Below, one piece after another: positions 50,859 to 59,325 of a stretch of DNA of 64,000 nucleotides; positions within the stretch are counted from its first letter, which is position 1, and the number at the start of each line of letters is the position of its first letter. Below the pieces are notes generated by a model, which did no database searches, was not told the DNA's origin, and saw nothing but the letters and a program-made list of their open reading frames with translations. This stretch comes from Actinomycetota bacterium (lineage in GTDB: Bacteria > Actinomycetota > Actinomycetes > S36-B12 > CAIYMF01): assembly GCA_020161245.1 (NCBI GenBank), contig JAIUOK010000018.1, positions 1-64,000 on the forward strand, in the 5' to 3' direction. Position numbers and translations under genes: made by a program.

Positions 50859-52229
50859 ATGGCCAAGATCGCCCCGCTGTCCGGGTTCCCGGAGTGGCTG
50901 CCCGCCGAGCGCATCGTCGAGCAGCAGGTCCTCGACACCGTCCGCGGCGTGTTCGAGCTGCACGGCTTCGCCGGTATCGAGACCCGCGCGGTCGAGCCGC
51001 TCGAGCAGATGCTGCGCAAGGGCGAGATCGACAAGGAGGTGTACGTCCTGCGGCGTCTGCACGCCGAGGGCGACGAGCCGGACGCCGGTCTCGGGCTGCA
51101 CTTCGACCTCACCGTGCCGTTCGCGCGCTACGTGCTCCAGAACGCAGGCCACCTCGAGTTCCCGTTCCGCCGCTACCAGATCCAGAAGGTCTGGCGCGGC
51201 GAGCGGCCGCAGGAGGGCCGCTTCCGCGAGTTCACCCAGGCCGACATCGACATCGTCGACCGCGACGCCCTCGCCTTCCACCACGAGGTCGAGGTGGCGC
51301 TGGTGATGGCGGAGGTGTTCCGAGCGCTGCCGTGCCCGCCGGCCGTGATCCTGGTGAACAACCGCAAGCTCGCCGAGGGGTTCTTCCTCGGCGCCGGCGC
51401 TGCCGACGCCGCCGCGGCGCTGCGCGCGATCGACAAGCTCGACAAGATCGGCGCGGCCAAGGTCGCCGCTCTGCTGGAGTCGGACGCCGGCCTTTCGGCC
51501 GAGGGCGCGCAGAAGTGCCTCGCACTGGCGTCGATCCGCAGCGCCGACGTCTCGTTCGTCGAGCAGGTGCGCGCGCTCGGCGTCGAGCACCCGCTGCTCG
51601 ACGAGGGCCTCGAGGAGCTCGCCGCCGTCATCGCGGCTGCGCAGGCGCGGATGCCGGGCGCCGTGGTGGCCGACCTCAAGATCGCCCGTGGCCTCGACTA
51701 CTACACGGGCACGGTCTACGAGACGCAGCTCGTCGGCTACGAGTCGGTCGGCTCGGTCTGCTCCGGTGGGCGCTACGACGCGCTCGCGAGCGACGGCAAG
51801 GCCACGTACCCCGGTGTCGGCATCTCGCTGGGCGTCTCGCGCCTGGTGTCGGTGCTGCTGGGCAAGGGGCTCGTGCGGGCCAGCCGCTCGGTGCCCACGG
51901 CCGTGCTCGTCGCGGTGTCGTCCGACGAGGGCCGCACGGCGTCCGAGGACGTCGCCGCGGCCCTGCGCGCACGGGGCATCAGCACCGAGGTCGCACCCGC
52001 AGCCGCGAAGTTCGGCAAGCAGATCCGCCACGCCGACCGGCGCGGCATCCCGTTCGTCTGGTTCGTCGCGGACGACGGCACCCACTCGGTCAAGGACATC
52101 CGCTCCGGCGAGCAGCTCGACGCCGACCCGGCGTCGTGGGCTCCGCCCGCGGACGACCTCCGTCCGACCGTCACCCTGGTGGCCGGCCCCGTCTCGGCCG
52201 GCACCGACAGCGAGGAGAGCACGTCGTGA
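50859..52229 (+). CDS. hisS: Histidyl-tRNA synthetase
   Basis: The product is 456 aa; GGAGA lies upstream of the ATG. Class II motif 1 and 2 regions ([10 protein letters not shown] and [17 protein letters not shown]) and the histidine A motif [13 protein letters not shown] are present. The C-terminal anticodon domain ends before a GTGA overlap with aspS. It charges tRNA-His. Confidence 0.96.
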   Translation: MAKIAPLSGFPEWLPAERIVEQQVLDTVRGVFELHGFAGIETRAVEPLEQMLRKGEIDKEVYVLRRLHAEGDEPDAGLGLHFDLTVPFARYVLQNAGHLEFPFRRYQIQKVWRGERPQEGRFREFTQADIDIVDRDALAFHHEVEVALVMAEVFRALPCPPAVILVNNRKLAEGFFLGAGAADAAAALRAIDKLDKIGAAKVAALLESDAGLSAEGAQKCLALASIRSADVSFVEQVRALGVEHPLLDEGLEELAAVIAAAQARMPGAVVADLKIARGLDYYTGTVYETQLVGYESVGSVCSGGRYDALASDGKATYPGVGISLGVSRLVSVLLGKGLVRASRSVPTAVLVAVSSDEGRTASEDVAAALRARGISTEVAPAAAKFGKQIRHADRRGIPFVWFVADDGTHSVKDIRSGEQLDADPASWAPPADDLRPTVTLVAGPVSAGTDSEESTS

Positions 52230-54019
52230 TCCGCACCCACACAGCCGGGAGCCTCCGCTCCGAGCACGTCGGCCAGACCGTCACCCTGGCCGGCTGGGTT
52301 GCCCGCCGCCGCGACCACGGCGGCGTGGCCTTCCTCGACCTGCGCGACGCGTCCGGCGTCGTCCAAGTCGTCGTGCGCGATCCCGAGGTCGCCCACCCGC
52401 TGCGCAACGAGTTCTGCGTCAAGGTCGTCGGCCAGGTGTCGGCGCGCCCCGAGGGCAACGCCAACGCCGACCTGCCCACCGGCGACGTCGAGGTGGTCAC
52501 CGAGACCCTCGAAGTGCTCTCGGTCGCGGCGCCGCTGCCGTTCCCGATCGACGAGCACGTCGAGGTGGGCGAGGAGGCGCGCCTGCGCTACCGCTACCTC
52601 GACCTTCGCCGCAGCGGACCCGGCAGCGCAATCCGCCTGCGCAGCCGCGTGAACCGCATCGCCCGCGACGTGCTCTACACGCACGACTTCGTGGAGATCG
52701 AGACGCCGACCCTCACGCGGTCGACGCCGGAGGGCGCGCGCGACTTCCTCGTGCCGGCCCGTCTGCAGCCCGGCAGCTGGTACGCCCTGCCGCAGAGCCC
52801 GCAGCTGTTCAAGCAGCTGCTCATGGTCGCCGGCATGGAGCGCTACTTCCAGATCGCGCGCTGCTACCGCGACGAGGACTTCCGCGCCGACCGGCAGCCC
52901 GAGTTCACCCAGCTCGACATCGAGATGAGCTTCGTCGACCAGGACGACGTCATCGGCGTCGGCGAGGCCGTGGTCTCGGCGCTCTGGCGCGAGATCGGAC
53001 ACGAGATCGCCCTGCCGATCCCGCGGATGACCTACGCCGACTCGATGGCCCGCTATGGCAACGACAAGCCCGACCTGCGCTTCGGCCAGGAGCTCGTCGA
53101 GCTCACCGACTACTTCACCGACACGCCCTTCCGCGTGTTCCAGGCGCCGTACGTGGGCGCGGTAGTCATGCCCGGCGGCGCCTCGCAGCCGCGCAAGCAG
53201 CTCGACGCCTGGCAGGACTGGGCCAAGCAGCGCGGCGCGCGCGGCCTCGCCTACGTGCTCATCCAGGAGGACGGCGAGCTCGGCGGGCCGGTCGCCAAGA
53301 ACCTGTCCGACGCCGAGCGGGAGGGTCTGGCCGAGGCCGTCGGCGCGAAGCCGGGCGACTGCGTGTTCTTCGCGGCGGGGGAGACCACGCCGTCACGTGC
53401 GCTGCTCGGTGCCGCGCGCCTCGAGATCGGCAGGCGCTGCGGCCTCATCGACGAGTCGGCGTGGTCGTTCGTGTGGATCGTCGACGCGCCGCTGTTCGAG
53501 CCGTCGTCGAAGGCCGTCGAGTCCGGTGACGTCGCCGTCGGCGCCGGTGCCTGGACGGCGGTGCACCACGCCTTCACCTCGCCGAAGCCGGAGTGGATCG
53601 ACCGGTTCGAACAGGACCCGGGCGCAGCCCTCGCCTACGCCTACGACCTCGTCTGCAACGGCAACGAGATCGGCGGCGGGTCGATCCGTATCCACCAGCG
53701 CGACGTGCAGCAGCGCGTCTTCGCGATGATGGGCCTCGGCCCGGAGGAGCAGCAGGAGAAGTTCGGCTTCCTGCTCGACGCCTTCGCCTTCGGCCCGCCC
53801 CCGCACGGCGGCATCGCCTTCGGCTGGGACCGCATCACCGCCCTGCTGTCGGGCAGCGACTCGATCCGCGACGTGATCGCGTTCCCGAAGACCGGCGGCG
53901 GGCAGGACCCGCTCACCGGCGCGCCCGCGCCGATCAGCCCCGAGCAGCGTGCCGAGGCCGGCGTCGACTACGTCCCCGAGGACGGGGACGACGAGGCCGC
54001 GGAGGCCGGCGAAGCCTGA
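52226..54019 (+). CDS. aspS: Aspartyl-tRNA synthetase
   Basis: The product is 597 aa. An N-terminal OB anticodon domain ([16 protein letters not shown]) is followed by class II motifs: [24 protein letters not shown], and the motif 3 region [13 protein letters not shown] insertion makes it the bacterial long form. Whether it also charges tRNA-Asn cannot be told here. It overlaps hisS by four bases. Confidence 0.96.
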   Translation: MIRTHTAGSLRSEHVGQTVTLAGWVARRRDHGGVAFLDLRDASGVVQVVVRDPEVAHPLRNEFCVKVVGQVSARPEGNANADLPTGDVEVVTETLEVLSVAAPLPFPIDEHVEVGEEARLRYRYLDLRRSGPGSAIRLRSRVNRIARDVLYTHDFVEIETPTLTRSTPEGARDFLVPARLQPGSWYALPQSPQLFKQLLMVAGMERYFQIARCYRDEDFRADRQPEFTQLDIEMSFVDQDDVIGVGEAVVSALWREIGHEIALPIPRMTYADSMARYGNDKPDLRFGQELVELTDYFTDTPFRVFQAPYVGAVVMPGGASQPRKQLDAWQDWAKQRGARGLAYVLIQEDGELGGPVAKNLSDAEREGLAEAVGAKPGDCVFFAAGETTPSRALLGAARLEIGRRCGLIDESAWSFVWIVDAPLFEPSSKAVESGDVAVGAGAWTAVHHAFTSPKPEWIDRFEQDPGAALAYAYDLVCNGNEIGGGSIRIHQRDVQQRVFAMMGLGPEEQQEKFGFLLDAFAFGPPPHGGIAFGWDRITALLSGSDSIRDVIAFPKTGGGQDPLTGAPAPISPEQRAEAGVDYVPEDGDDEAAEAGEA

Positions 54020-54039
54020 TCGCCGCGCTCGTACTAGGG

Positions 54040-54080
54040 CGGGGGCCGGTCAGCGCGCGACGAGCGCGCACCGGCCCCCG
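54040..54080 (+). terminator. Terminator hairpin after aspS
   Basis: CGGGGGCCGGT (54040-54050) pairs with 54070-54080 and an inner GCGCGC pair (54053-54058 with 54064-54069) closes a 5-nt loop. It lies 20 nt past the aspS stop. Confidence 0.8.
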
Positions 54081-54214
54081 TCGCACGTGCTGGGGCCGCG
54101 GATCGCGCCGCCGTCCCTAGCCCCGACGGGCGTGCCCTCTGGCGCCGATCCGGGCATCCCGCCTCATACTGGACGCTTCCGCGGAACCGCCGCGGGAGTG
54201 CGAAGGAGCGTCAC

Positions 54215-56593
54215 GTGCCCGACCCCGTTGACGGAACCGACGTCCCGGGTCTGCCGACCGGTCTGCCCGAGCCGGCAGTCGGCCCCGTCGTGTCGCCCCT
54301 GCACGGCCGCCGCGACAACCCCGACGAGCTCACCCGCAAGCCGCTGGCGTTCTGGGACCGCATCAAGCTGCTGCTGTTCTTCGGCATCGCCTTCGAGCTC
54401 ATCGCCTGGGCGCAGGCGTCGAACAACCCGCTGCTCGACGTCTCGGCCGCCGAGCGCGCCACGGCCGCCACCGGCTTCGGCCAGATCCTGCTCGTGCTCA
54501 TCGTCCTCGAGGCCCTGCGCCAGATCCACTTCGTGCTCGCCGAGAACGTCGCCGCCTACCACCAGCTGTGGGTGCGCGCCTTCGCCCGCACCGAGCGGCT
54601 CTCCGGCCGGTTCAACCCCTGGACCCGCTACCGCATCGCCCGGGTGATCAAGTGGGTCGTCGGCCTCGCGGTTATCGCGATGGTGCTCTCGGCCTTCTCC
54701 GGGCTGCCGCCGATCATGGCGCTGTTCAAGGTGCCGGCGTGGTTCATCGGGCAGCTGCCGATGATCCTGCAGCTGGTGCTCTACCTGTTCATCGCCGTCG
54801 CTCAGTTCGCGATGATCTTCTACTTCCTGTCGCGCGGCGGGGTCGACGTCTACTTCCCGGACGACGTCAAGACGCGCTTCTCCGACGTGTGGGGCCAGGA
54901 CCACGTGCTCGAGCGCGTCCGCGAGAACGTCGTGTTCCTCGAGAACCCCGAGGCCATCGAGGAGAAGGGCGGCTACGTCCCTGGCGGCATCCTGCTGTGG
55001 GGGCCGCCCGGCACCGGCAAGACGCTGCTGGCCGAGGCCGTCGCCGGCGAGACCGGCAAGCCCTACGTCTTCGTCGACCCGGGCGCGTTCATCAACATGT
55101 TCTTCGGGGTGGGCGTCCTCAAGGTCAAGAGCCTGTACCGCAAGCTGCGCAAGCTGTCGCTGAAGTACGGCGGCGTGATCGTGTTCTTCGACGAGGCCGA
55201 CACCCTCGGCAGCCGCGGCGGTGCGGTGAGCCAGGCCCGCCGCGTGTCGCTCGAGGGCGGCGTCCCCTCGTTCGAGGCGTCGACCCTGCCCGCGTGCAAC
55301 GGCGAGCACTACGTCTCGGCGACGACACAGAAGCTGCTCGCCGACCTCCGCTTCGAGGAGGCGCAGCGCCAGCTGTTCGTGCCCACCGGCACCAACGGCG
55401 GCGGGGGCATGGGCGGCGGCATGGGCACGCTGCAGGCCCTGCTCACCGAGATGTCGGGGCTGAAGAAGCCGCGCGGCTTCGTCAACCGCGTCATCCGGCG
55501 CACCCTGGGCATGCGGCCGAAGCCGCCGCCCAAGTACCGGATCCTGCACATCATGGCGACGAACATGCCCGACTCGCTCGACCCGGCGCTGCTGCGCCCG
55601 GGCCGCATCGACCGGATCTACCGGGTGGGCTACCCCTCCAAGGAGGGGCGCATCGAGACCTTCCGCAACTACCTCGACCGCATCAAGCACGAGGTCACGT
55701 CGGAGCAGGTCGAGAACCTCGCCACCATCTGGCCCAACGCCACGGGCGCGATCATCAAGGACGCCGTCAACGAGGCGCTCGTCATCGCGATCCGCGACGG
55801 CCGCGACACCGTGACCTACCGCGACCTGATCAAGGCCAAGTCCATGAAGGACAACGGCCTGCCGGACGGCGGCCAGTACGTCGACCGCGAGCGGCACTCG
55901 ATCGCGCTGCACGAGGCCTGCCACGCCGTCGCCATGTACCGGCTGCAGCACTCGCACGTCATCGACACCGCGACCATCGAGCGCCGCGGCGACGTCGGCG
56001 GGTTCGTCGCGCCGGTGCCGATCGAGGAGCAGATGTTCAAGTGGCGCACCGACGTCGAGATCGACGTCATGACGTTCCTCGCGTCGCTCGCGGGCGAGCG
56101 GTTGTTCTACGACGGCGACAACACCTCGGGCGTGGGCGGCGACATGCGGCAGGCGACCAGCCTCGTCACCCAGCACATGCTGTCGGCCGCGATGGGCGAC
56201 ACCCTGCGCTCGTTCGGCGCCTTCTCGAACATCACCATGGGCGTGCCGTACGAGGGCCAGACCGCCGACGCCGTCGAGGCCAAGCTCCGCGAGCTCTACG
56301 ACCGCACCGTCGAGCTGCTGCAGGAGAACCGGCGCGAGGTGCTCGCCGTCGCGCATGCGCTGGAGGCCCACAAGACGCTGTCGGGCGAGGACGTCGTCGC
56401 CGTGATCGAGGGCGGCGTCGGGCCGCTCGTCGACGGCCGCGGGTACGTCGAGCCGGCTTTCGTGTCCGCGCTCGAGGACTACCACCGGCGTGCCGTCGAG
56501 GCCCACAAGGTGGCCCACGAGCGGCGTCCGGCCCTGCCCTCGCTGCCCACCCCCGTCGCCGCAGCCACCCGCGGTGCCTCCGAGGACTCCTGA
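54215..56593 (+). CDS. FtsH-like AAA ATPase/zinc protease with extended N-terminal membrane domain
   Basis: The product is 792 aa; AAGGAG lies upstream of the GTG. Four hydrophobic helices (about residues 48-215) replace the usual two of FtsH. Walker A G-P-P-G-T-G-K-T starts at residue 263; the pore loop is F-I-N-M-F-F-G-V-G, and Walker B is V-I-V-F-F-D-E-A-D. An insert of roughly 80-90 residues, with a Gly-rich run G-G-G-G-M-G-G-G-M-G, separates Walker B from the A-T-N-M-P sensor and R-P-G-R-I-D-R arginine region. The M41 site is H-E-A-C-H (His566, His570), with the third zinc ligand likely Asp643. All catalytic residues are present, so an active membrane protease distinct from housekeeping FtsH is expected. 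Confidence 0.85.
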   Translation: MPDPVDGTDVPGLPTGLPEPAVGPVVSPLHGRRDNPDELTRKPLAFWDRIKLLLFFGIAFELIAWAQASNNPLLDVSAAERATAATGFGQILLVLIVLEALRQIHFVLAENVAAYHQLWVRAFARTERLSGRFNPWTRYRIARVIKWVVGLAVIAMVLSAFSGLPPIMALFKVPAWFIGQLPMILQLVLYLFIAVAQFAMIFYFLSRGGVDVYFPDDVKTRFSDVWGQDHVLERVRENVVFLENPEAIEEKGGYVPGGILLWGPPGTGKTLLAEAVAGETGKPYVFVDPGAFINMFFGVGVLKVKSLYRKLRKLSLKYGGVIVFFDEADTLGSRGGAVSQARRVSLEGGVPSFEASTLPACNGEHYVSATTQKLLADLRFEEAQRQLFVPTGTNGGGGMGGGMGTLQALLTEMSGLKKPRGFVNRVIRRTLGMRPKPPPKYRILHIMATNMPDSLDPALLRPGRIDRIYRVGYPSKEGRIETFRNYLDRIKHEVTSEQVENLATIWPNATGAIIKDAVNEALVIAIRDGRDTVTYRDLIKAKSMKDNGLPDGGQYVDRERHSIALHEACHAVAMYRLQHSHVIDTATIERRGDVGGFVAPVPIEEQMFKWRTDVEIDVMTFLASLAGERLFYDGDNTSGVGGDMRQATSLVTQHMLSAAMGDTLRSFGAFSNITMGVPYEGQTADAVEAKLRELYDRTVELLQENRREVLAVAHALEAHKTLSGEDVVAVIEGGVGPLVDGRGYVEPAFVSALEDYHRRAVEAHKVAHERRPALPSLPTPVAAATRGASEDS

Positions 56594-56599
56594 CCTACC

Positions 56600-56651
56600 C
56601 GCTCTGGATGGGTGAGCGACGCCTATAGCCGTCGCTCACGCATCCAGAGCG
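56600..56651. repeat. Palindromic repeat, copy 1 (overlaps the 3' end of the GNAT gene)
   Basis: A 52-bp hairpin element with 22-bp arms (21 matches; arm begins CGCTCTGGATG) and an 8-nt loop containing CTATAGC. It is 48/52 identical to the copy at 57482-57533. The right arm encodes the last residues and the TGA stop of the minus-strand acetyltransferase. Confidence 0.9.
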
Positions 56652-57466
56652 ACGCCCTCCGGGAGGCGCCCAGTGGTGCTGCCCCGCTCGCGGACGAAGC
56701 CGAGCGAGGTGTAGAGCCGGGCGGCCGCGATGTTGTCGGCGTACGCGTCGAGGGTGACCGCGGACGCGCCGGCGTCGAGCGCGTCGCGGGTGACGGCGGC
56801 GCAGAGCAGCCGGGCCAAGCCCCGTCCGCGCCGCTCCGGGTGCGTGGCGACGTCATTGAGATGGGCCGCGCCCGAGCGCTGCCGGGTGACGGCCACCATG
56901 CAGGCCAGGCCGCCGGTGCCGGCGAGGCCGCCGTCCGGGTCGGCGATCACGGCCCAGCGGACGACGCGCGGGTCGCCCGCCGGGTAGGGGGCGTCCGGCG
57001 ATGCCAGGTCGAGGAGCGCCTTGAGCCTGGGGTCGTCGGCCGGCAGGTCCTCGACGACGCCGTCGGGCACCGCCACGGCAGGCCGCTCCAGCGTCGCCCA
57101 GCAGTCCCAGTCGGACACCTCGGCGGGCCGCAGCGCCTCCGGCACGAGCGGCATGCCGCCGCGCGGCACGGTGATCCCTCGCACGGGGTCGCCCTCGCCG
57201 GCCGCTGCCACGAGCTCCAGCACGAGGTCGACCCCCGCAGCCACATGGTCGGGATCGGCCGGGTCCGCGGCCAGCGCGTGGACCCAGCGCAGGCCCTTCC
57301 AGGGGTGCCGGGTGAGGAGCGCGGCCGCGGTGCCGGGCAGGGCCCGGACCTGCTCGAAGGAGCCCGGGTCGAGGTCGAACCGCACGAACCGGCTGTCGGG
57401 CAGCGCGGCCAGGAGCTCGGCGTGCAGCGCGAGCTGGACGTCGTCGGGAGCGGGAGCCACGGCCAC
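56636..57466 (-). CDS. GNAT family N-acetyltransferase with N-terminal extension
   Basis: The product is 276 aa from a GTG. Residues 1-130 form an N-terminal domain without clear motif (W-K-G-L-R-W-V-H-A-L-A). The C-terminal GNAT domain shows H-L-N-D-V-A-T-H-P-E-R-R-G-R-G-L-A-R-L-L with the acetyl-CoA loop R-R-G-R-G-L-A, and Y-A-D-N-I-A-A-A-R-L-Y-T-S-L-G-F. The substrate is unknown. The gene is bracketed by two copies of one palindromic repeat, and its C-terminal A-L-D-A plus stop are encoded by copy 1. Confidence 0.8.
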   Translation of the reverse strand: MAVAPAPDDVQLALHAELLAALPDSRFVRFDLDPGSFEQVRALPGTAAALLTRHPWKGLRWVHALAADPADPDHVAAGVDLVLELVAAAGEGDPVRGITVPRGGMPLVPEALRPAEVSDWDCWATLERPAVAVPDGVVEDLPADDPRLKALLDLASPDAPYPAGDPRVVRWAVIADPDGGLAGTGGLACMVAVTRQRSGAAHLNDVATHPERRGRGLARLLCAAVTRDALDAGASAVTLDAYADNIAAARLYTSLGFVRERGSTTGRLPEGVALDA

Positions 57467-57481
57467 ACCCCATCACGGACC

Positions 57482-57533
57482 CGCTCTGGATGCGTGAACG
57501 ACGTCCATAGCCGTCGCTCACGCATCCAGAGCG
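57482..57533. repeat. Palindromic repeat, copy 2 (overlaps the rarA promoter)
   Basis: Same 52-bp element in the same orientation as copy 1. Here complementarity extends to 29-bp arms (57475-57503 with 57512-57540, one mismatch) around an 8-nt loop. Its last base is the first base of the rarA -10 hexamer. Confidence 0.92.
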
Positions 57534-57539
57534 GGTCCG

Positions 57540-57545
57540 TAGGGT
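57540..57545 (+). promoter_or_regulatory. -10 hexamer TAGGGT for rarA
   Basis: TAGGGT ends 7 nt before the GTG at 57553, favouring this start over the GTG at 57544 that lies inside the hexamer. Confidence 0.5.
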
Positions 57546-57552
57546 GGGGCGC

Positions 57553-59007
57553 GTGACGGCGAGCCTGTTCGACGAGGGGTCGGCGCCCTCGCGCGCCGGG
57601 GCGCCCCTGGCCGTGCGGATGCGCCCGCGCACCCTCGACGAGCTCGTCGGCCAGCGTCATCTGCTCGAGCCCGGCAGCCCGCTGCGGCGGCTGGTATCCG
57701 GATCGCAGGACGGCCGCGCCGGCGTGACCAGCGTGATCCTGTGGGGGCCGCCCGGCACCGGCAAGACCACCCTGGCCACGCTGGTGAGCACCTCGACCGG
57801 ACGCCGGTTCGTCGAGTTGTCGGCGGTCACCGCGGGCGTCAAGGACGTCCGGGAGGTCGTCGAGCGCGCCCGGGACGCCCTGGCGATGCAGCACCAGGGC
57901 ACCGTGCTGTTCGTCGACGAGGTGCACCGCTTCTCCAAGACGCAGCAGGACGCCCTGCTGCCGGCTGTCGAGAACGGCTGGGTCACCCTCGTGGCGGCGA
58001 CCACCGAGAACCCCTCGTTCTCGGTCATCTCCCCGCTGCTGTCGCGCTCGCTGGTGCTCACGCTCGCGCCGCTGACCGACGACGACGTCCGGGACCTGCT
58101 GCGCCGCGCCGTCGAGGACCCGCGCGGCCTCGACGGCACCGTCGAGCTCTCCGCCGAGGCGGAGGACCACCTGCTGCGCGTGGCCGGGGGAGACGCCCGC
58201 CGCGCGCTCACCAGCCTCGAGGCGGCCGCGGGCGCCGCGCTCGACGCGGGCTCCGGCGTGGTCGACCTGCAGGCCGTCGAGCGGGCCGTCGACCGCGCCG
58301 CGCCGAGGTACGACCGCGACGGCGACCAGCACTACGACGTCATCAGCGCGTTCATCAAGAGCTGCCGCGGCAGCGACGTCGACGCCGCGCTGCACTACCT
58401 GGCCCGGATGCTCGAGGCGGGGGAGGACCCCCGCTTCATCGCCCGGCGCCTCATCATCCTGGCGAGCGAGGACGTCGGCATGGCCGATCCGTCGGCCCTG
58501 CAGGTGGCGGTGGCCGCCGCCAACGCAGTCCAGCTCATCGGCCTGCCGGAGGGCCGGCTGACCCTCGCCCAGGCCACGGTGCACATCGCGCTGGCCCCCA
58601 AGTCCAACGCCGTCACGCTGGCGATCGGCGCCGCCGAGGCCGACGTGCGCCGCGGGCTCATCGGACCGGTGCCGGCCCACCTGCGCGACAGCCACTACGC
58701 CCGCGCCCAGGACCTCGGGCACGGCGTCGGCTACGTCTACCCCCACGACGTCCCGGGGGGCGTCGCGGCCCAGCAGTACGCCCCGGACCAGGCCGAGGGC
58801 CGTCGCTACTACCACCCGACCCGCTACGGCGCCGAGGCCCGGTACGCCGACATCGCCGACCGTCTGCAGGTCGCCCTAGGGCACCAGGCACCGCCGGAGC
58901 AGAAGCCGGAGGAGCGCGACGCGGCTGCGCAGGTAGGGTCGGACGGCGCGGCGGAGGAGCCGCGCGAGCCGGCTGCGGAGCCGGGGGCGACCGACGGGAA
59001 GGGGTGA
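57553..59007 (+). CDS. rarA: Replication-associated recombination protein A (AAA ATPase)
   Basis: The product is 484 aa. It begins with [16 protein letters not shown], the RarA/MgsA/WRNIP1 start. Walker [11 protein letters not shown], Walker [17 protein letters not shown] and A-A-T-T-E-N-P-S-F follow. The C-terminal tetramerisation region has [21 protein letters not shown]. It acts at stalled replication forks with SSB. Position upstream of alaS is typical for actinobacteria. Confidence 0.93.
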   Translation: MTASLFDEGSAPSRAGAPLAVRMRPRTLDELVGQRHLLEPGSPLRRLVSGSQDGRAGVTSVILWGPPGTGKTTLATLVSTSTGRRFVELSAVTAGVKDVREVVERARDALAMQHQGTVLFVDEVHRFSKTQQDALLPAVENGWVTLVAATTENPSFSVISPLLSRSLVLTLAPLTDDDVRDLLRRAVEDPRGLDGTVELSAEAEDHLLRVAGGDARRALTSLEAAAGAALDAGSGVVDLQAVERAVDRAAPRYDRDGDQHYDVISAFIKSCRGSDVDAALHYLARMLEAGEDPRFIARRLIILASEDVGMADPSALQVAVAAANAVQLIGLPEGRLTLAQATVHIALAPKSNAVTLAIGAAEADVRRGLIGPVPAHLRDSHYARAQDLGHGVGYVYPHDVPGGVAAQQYAPDQAEGRRYYHPTRYGAEARYADIADRLQVALGHQAPPEQKPEERDAAAQVGSDGAAEEPREPAAEPGATDGKG

Positions 59008-59013
59008 GCGGGC

Positions 59014-59325
59014 GTGAAGCGCCTGTTCTGGCTCGGCGTCGGCGCGGCCGCGGGCTACTACGCCGCCAAGCGCGGCGACGAGGCCCTCGAGCGCGCCCGC
59101 GAGCGCGGGCTGGTGGGCAACGTGACCCTGGCCGCCGCCACCGCCCAGAAGGCCGCGGCCACCGCCACCCGCACGGCCGCCGCACTGGGCGAGAAGGCCC
59201 GGGCCGCCGCCGACGCGCAGACCGCCCCGGCCCCGACCGCGGAGCCGACGCCGGCCCCCCGCACGAGCCCGGCCCCCAGCAGCCCGAGCACCAGCCCCAG
59301 CACCAGCCGAGAGGTCCGACCCTGA
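59014..59325 (+). CDS. Small alanine-rich membrane-associated protein
   Basis: The product is 103 aa. The N-terminus K-R-L-F-W-L-G-V-G-A-A-A-G-Y-Y-A-A-K-R is a short hydrophobic helix of the kind found in a small conserved actinobacterial protein upstream of alaS (DUF6167-like). An Ala-rich helix follows, then a Pro/Thr/Ser-rich tail (S-P-A-P-S-S-P-S-T-S-P-S-T-S). Function is unknown. Its TGA overlaps the first base of alaS. Confidence 0.65.
   Translation: MKRLFWLGVGAAAGYYAAKRGDEALERARERGLVGNVTLAAATAQKAAATATRTAAALGEKARAAADAQTAPAPTAEPTPAPRTSPAPSSPSTSPSTSREVRP

Noticed and set aside
50201-52225. In-frame extension upstream of aspS
   Set aside because: It is an out-of-frame reading of the MBL hydrolase and hisS. 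The OB-fold N-terminus of AspRS begins right at the GTG at 52226.
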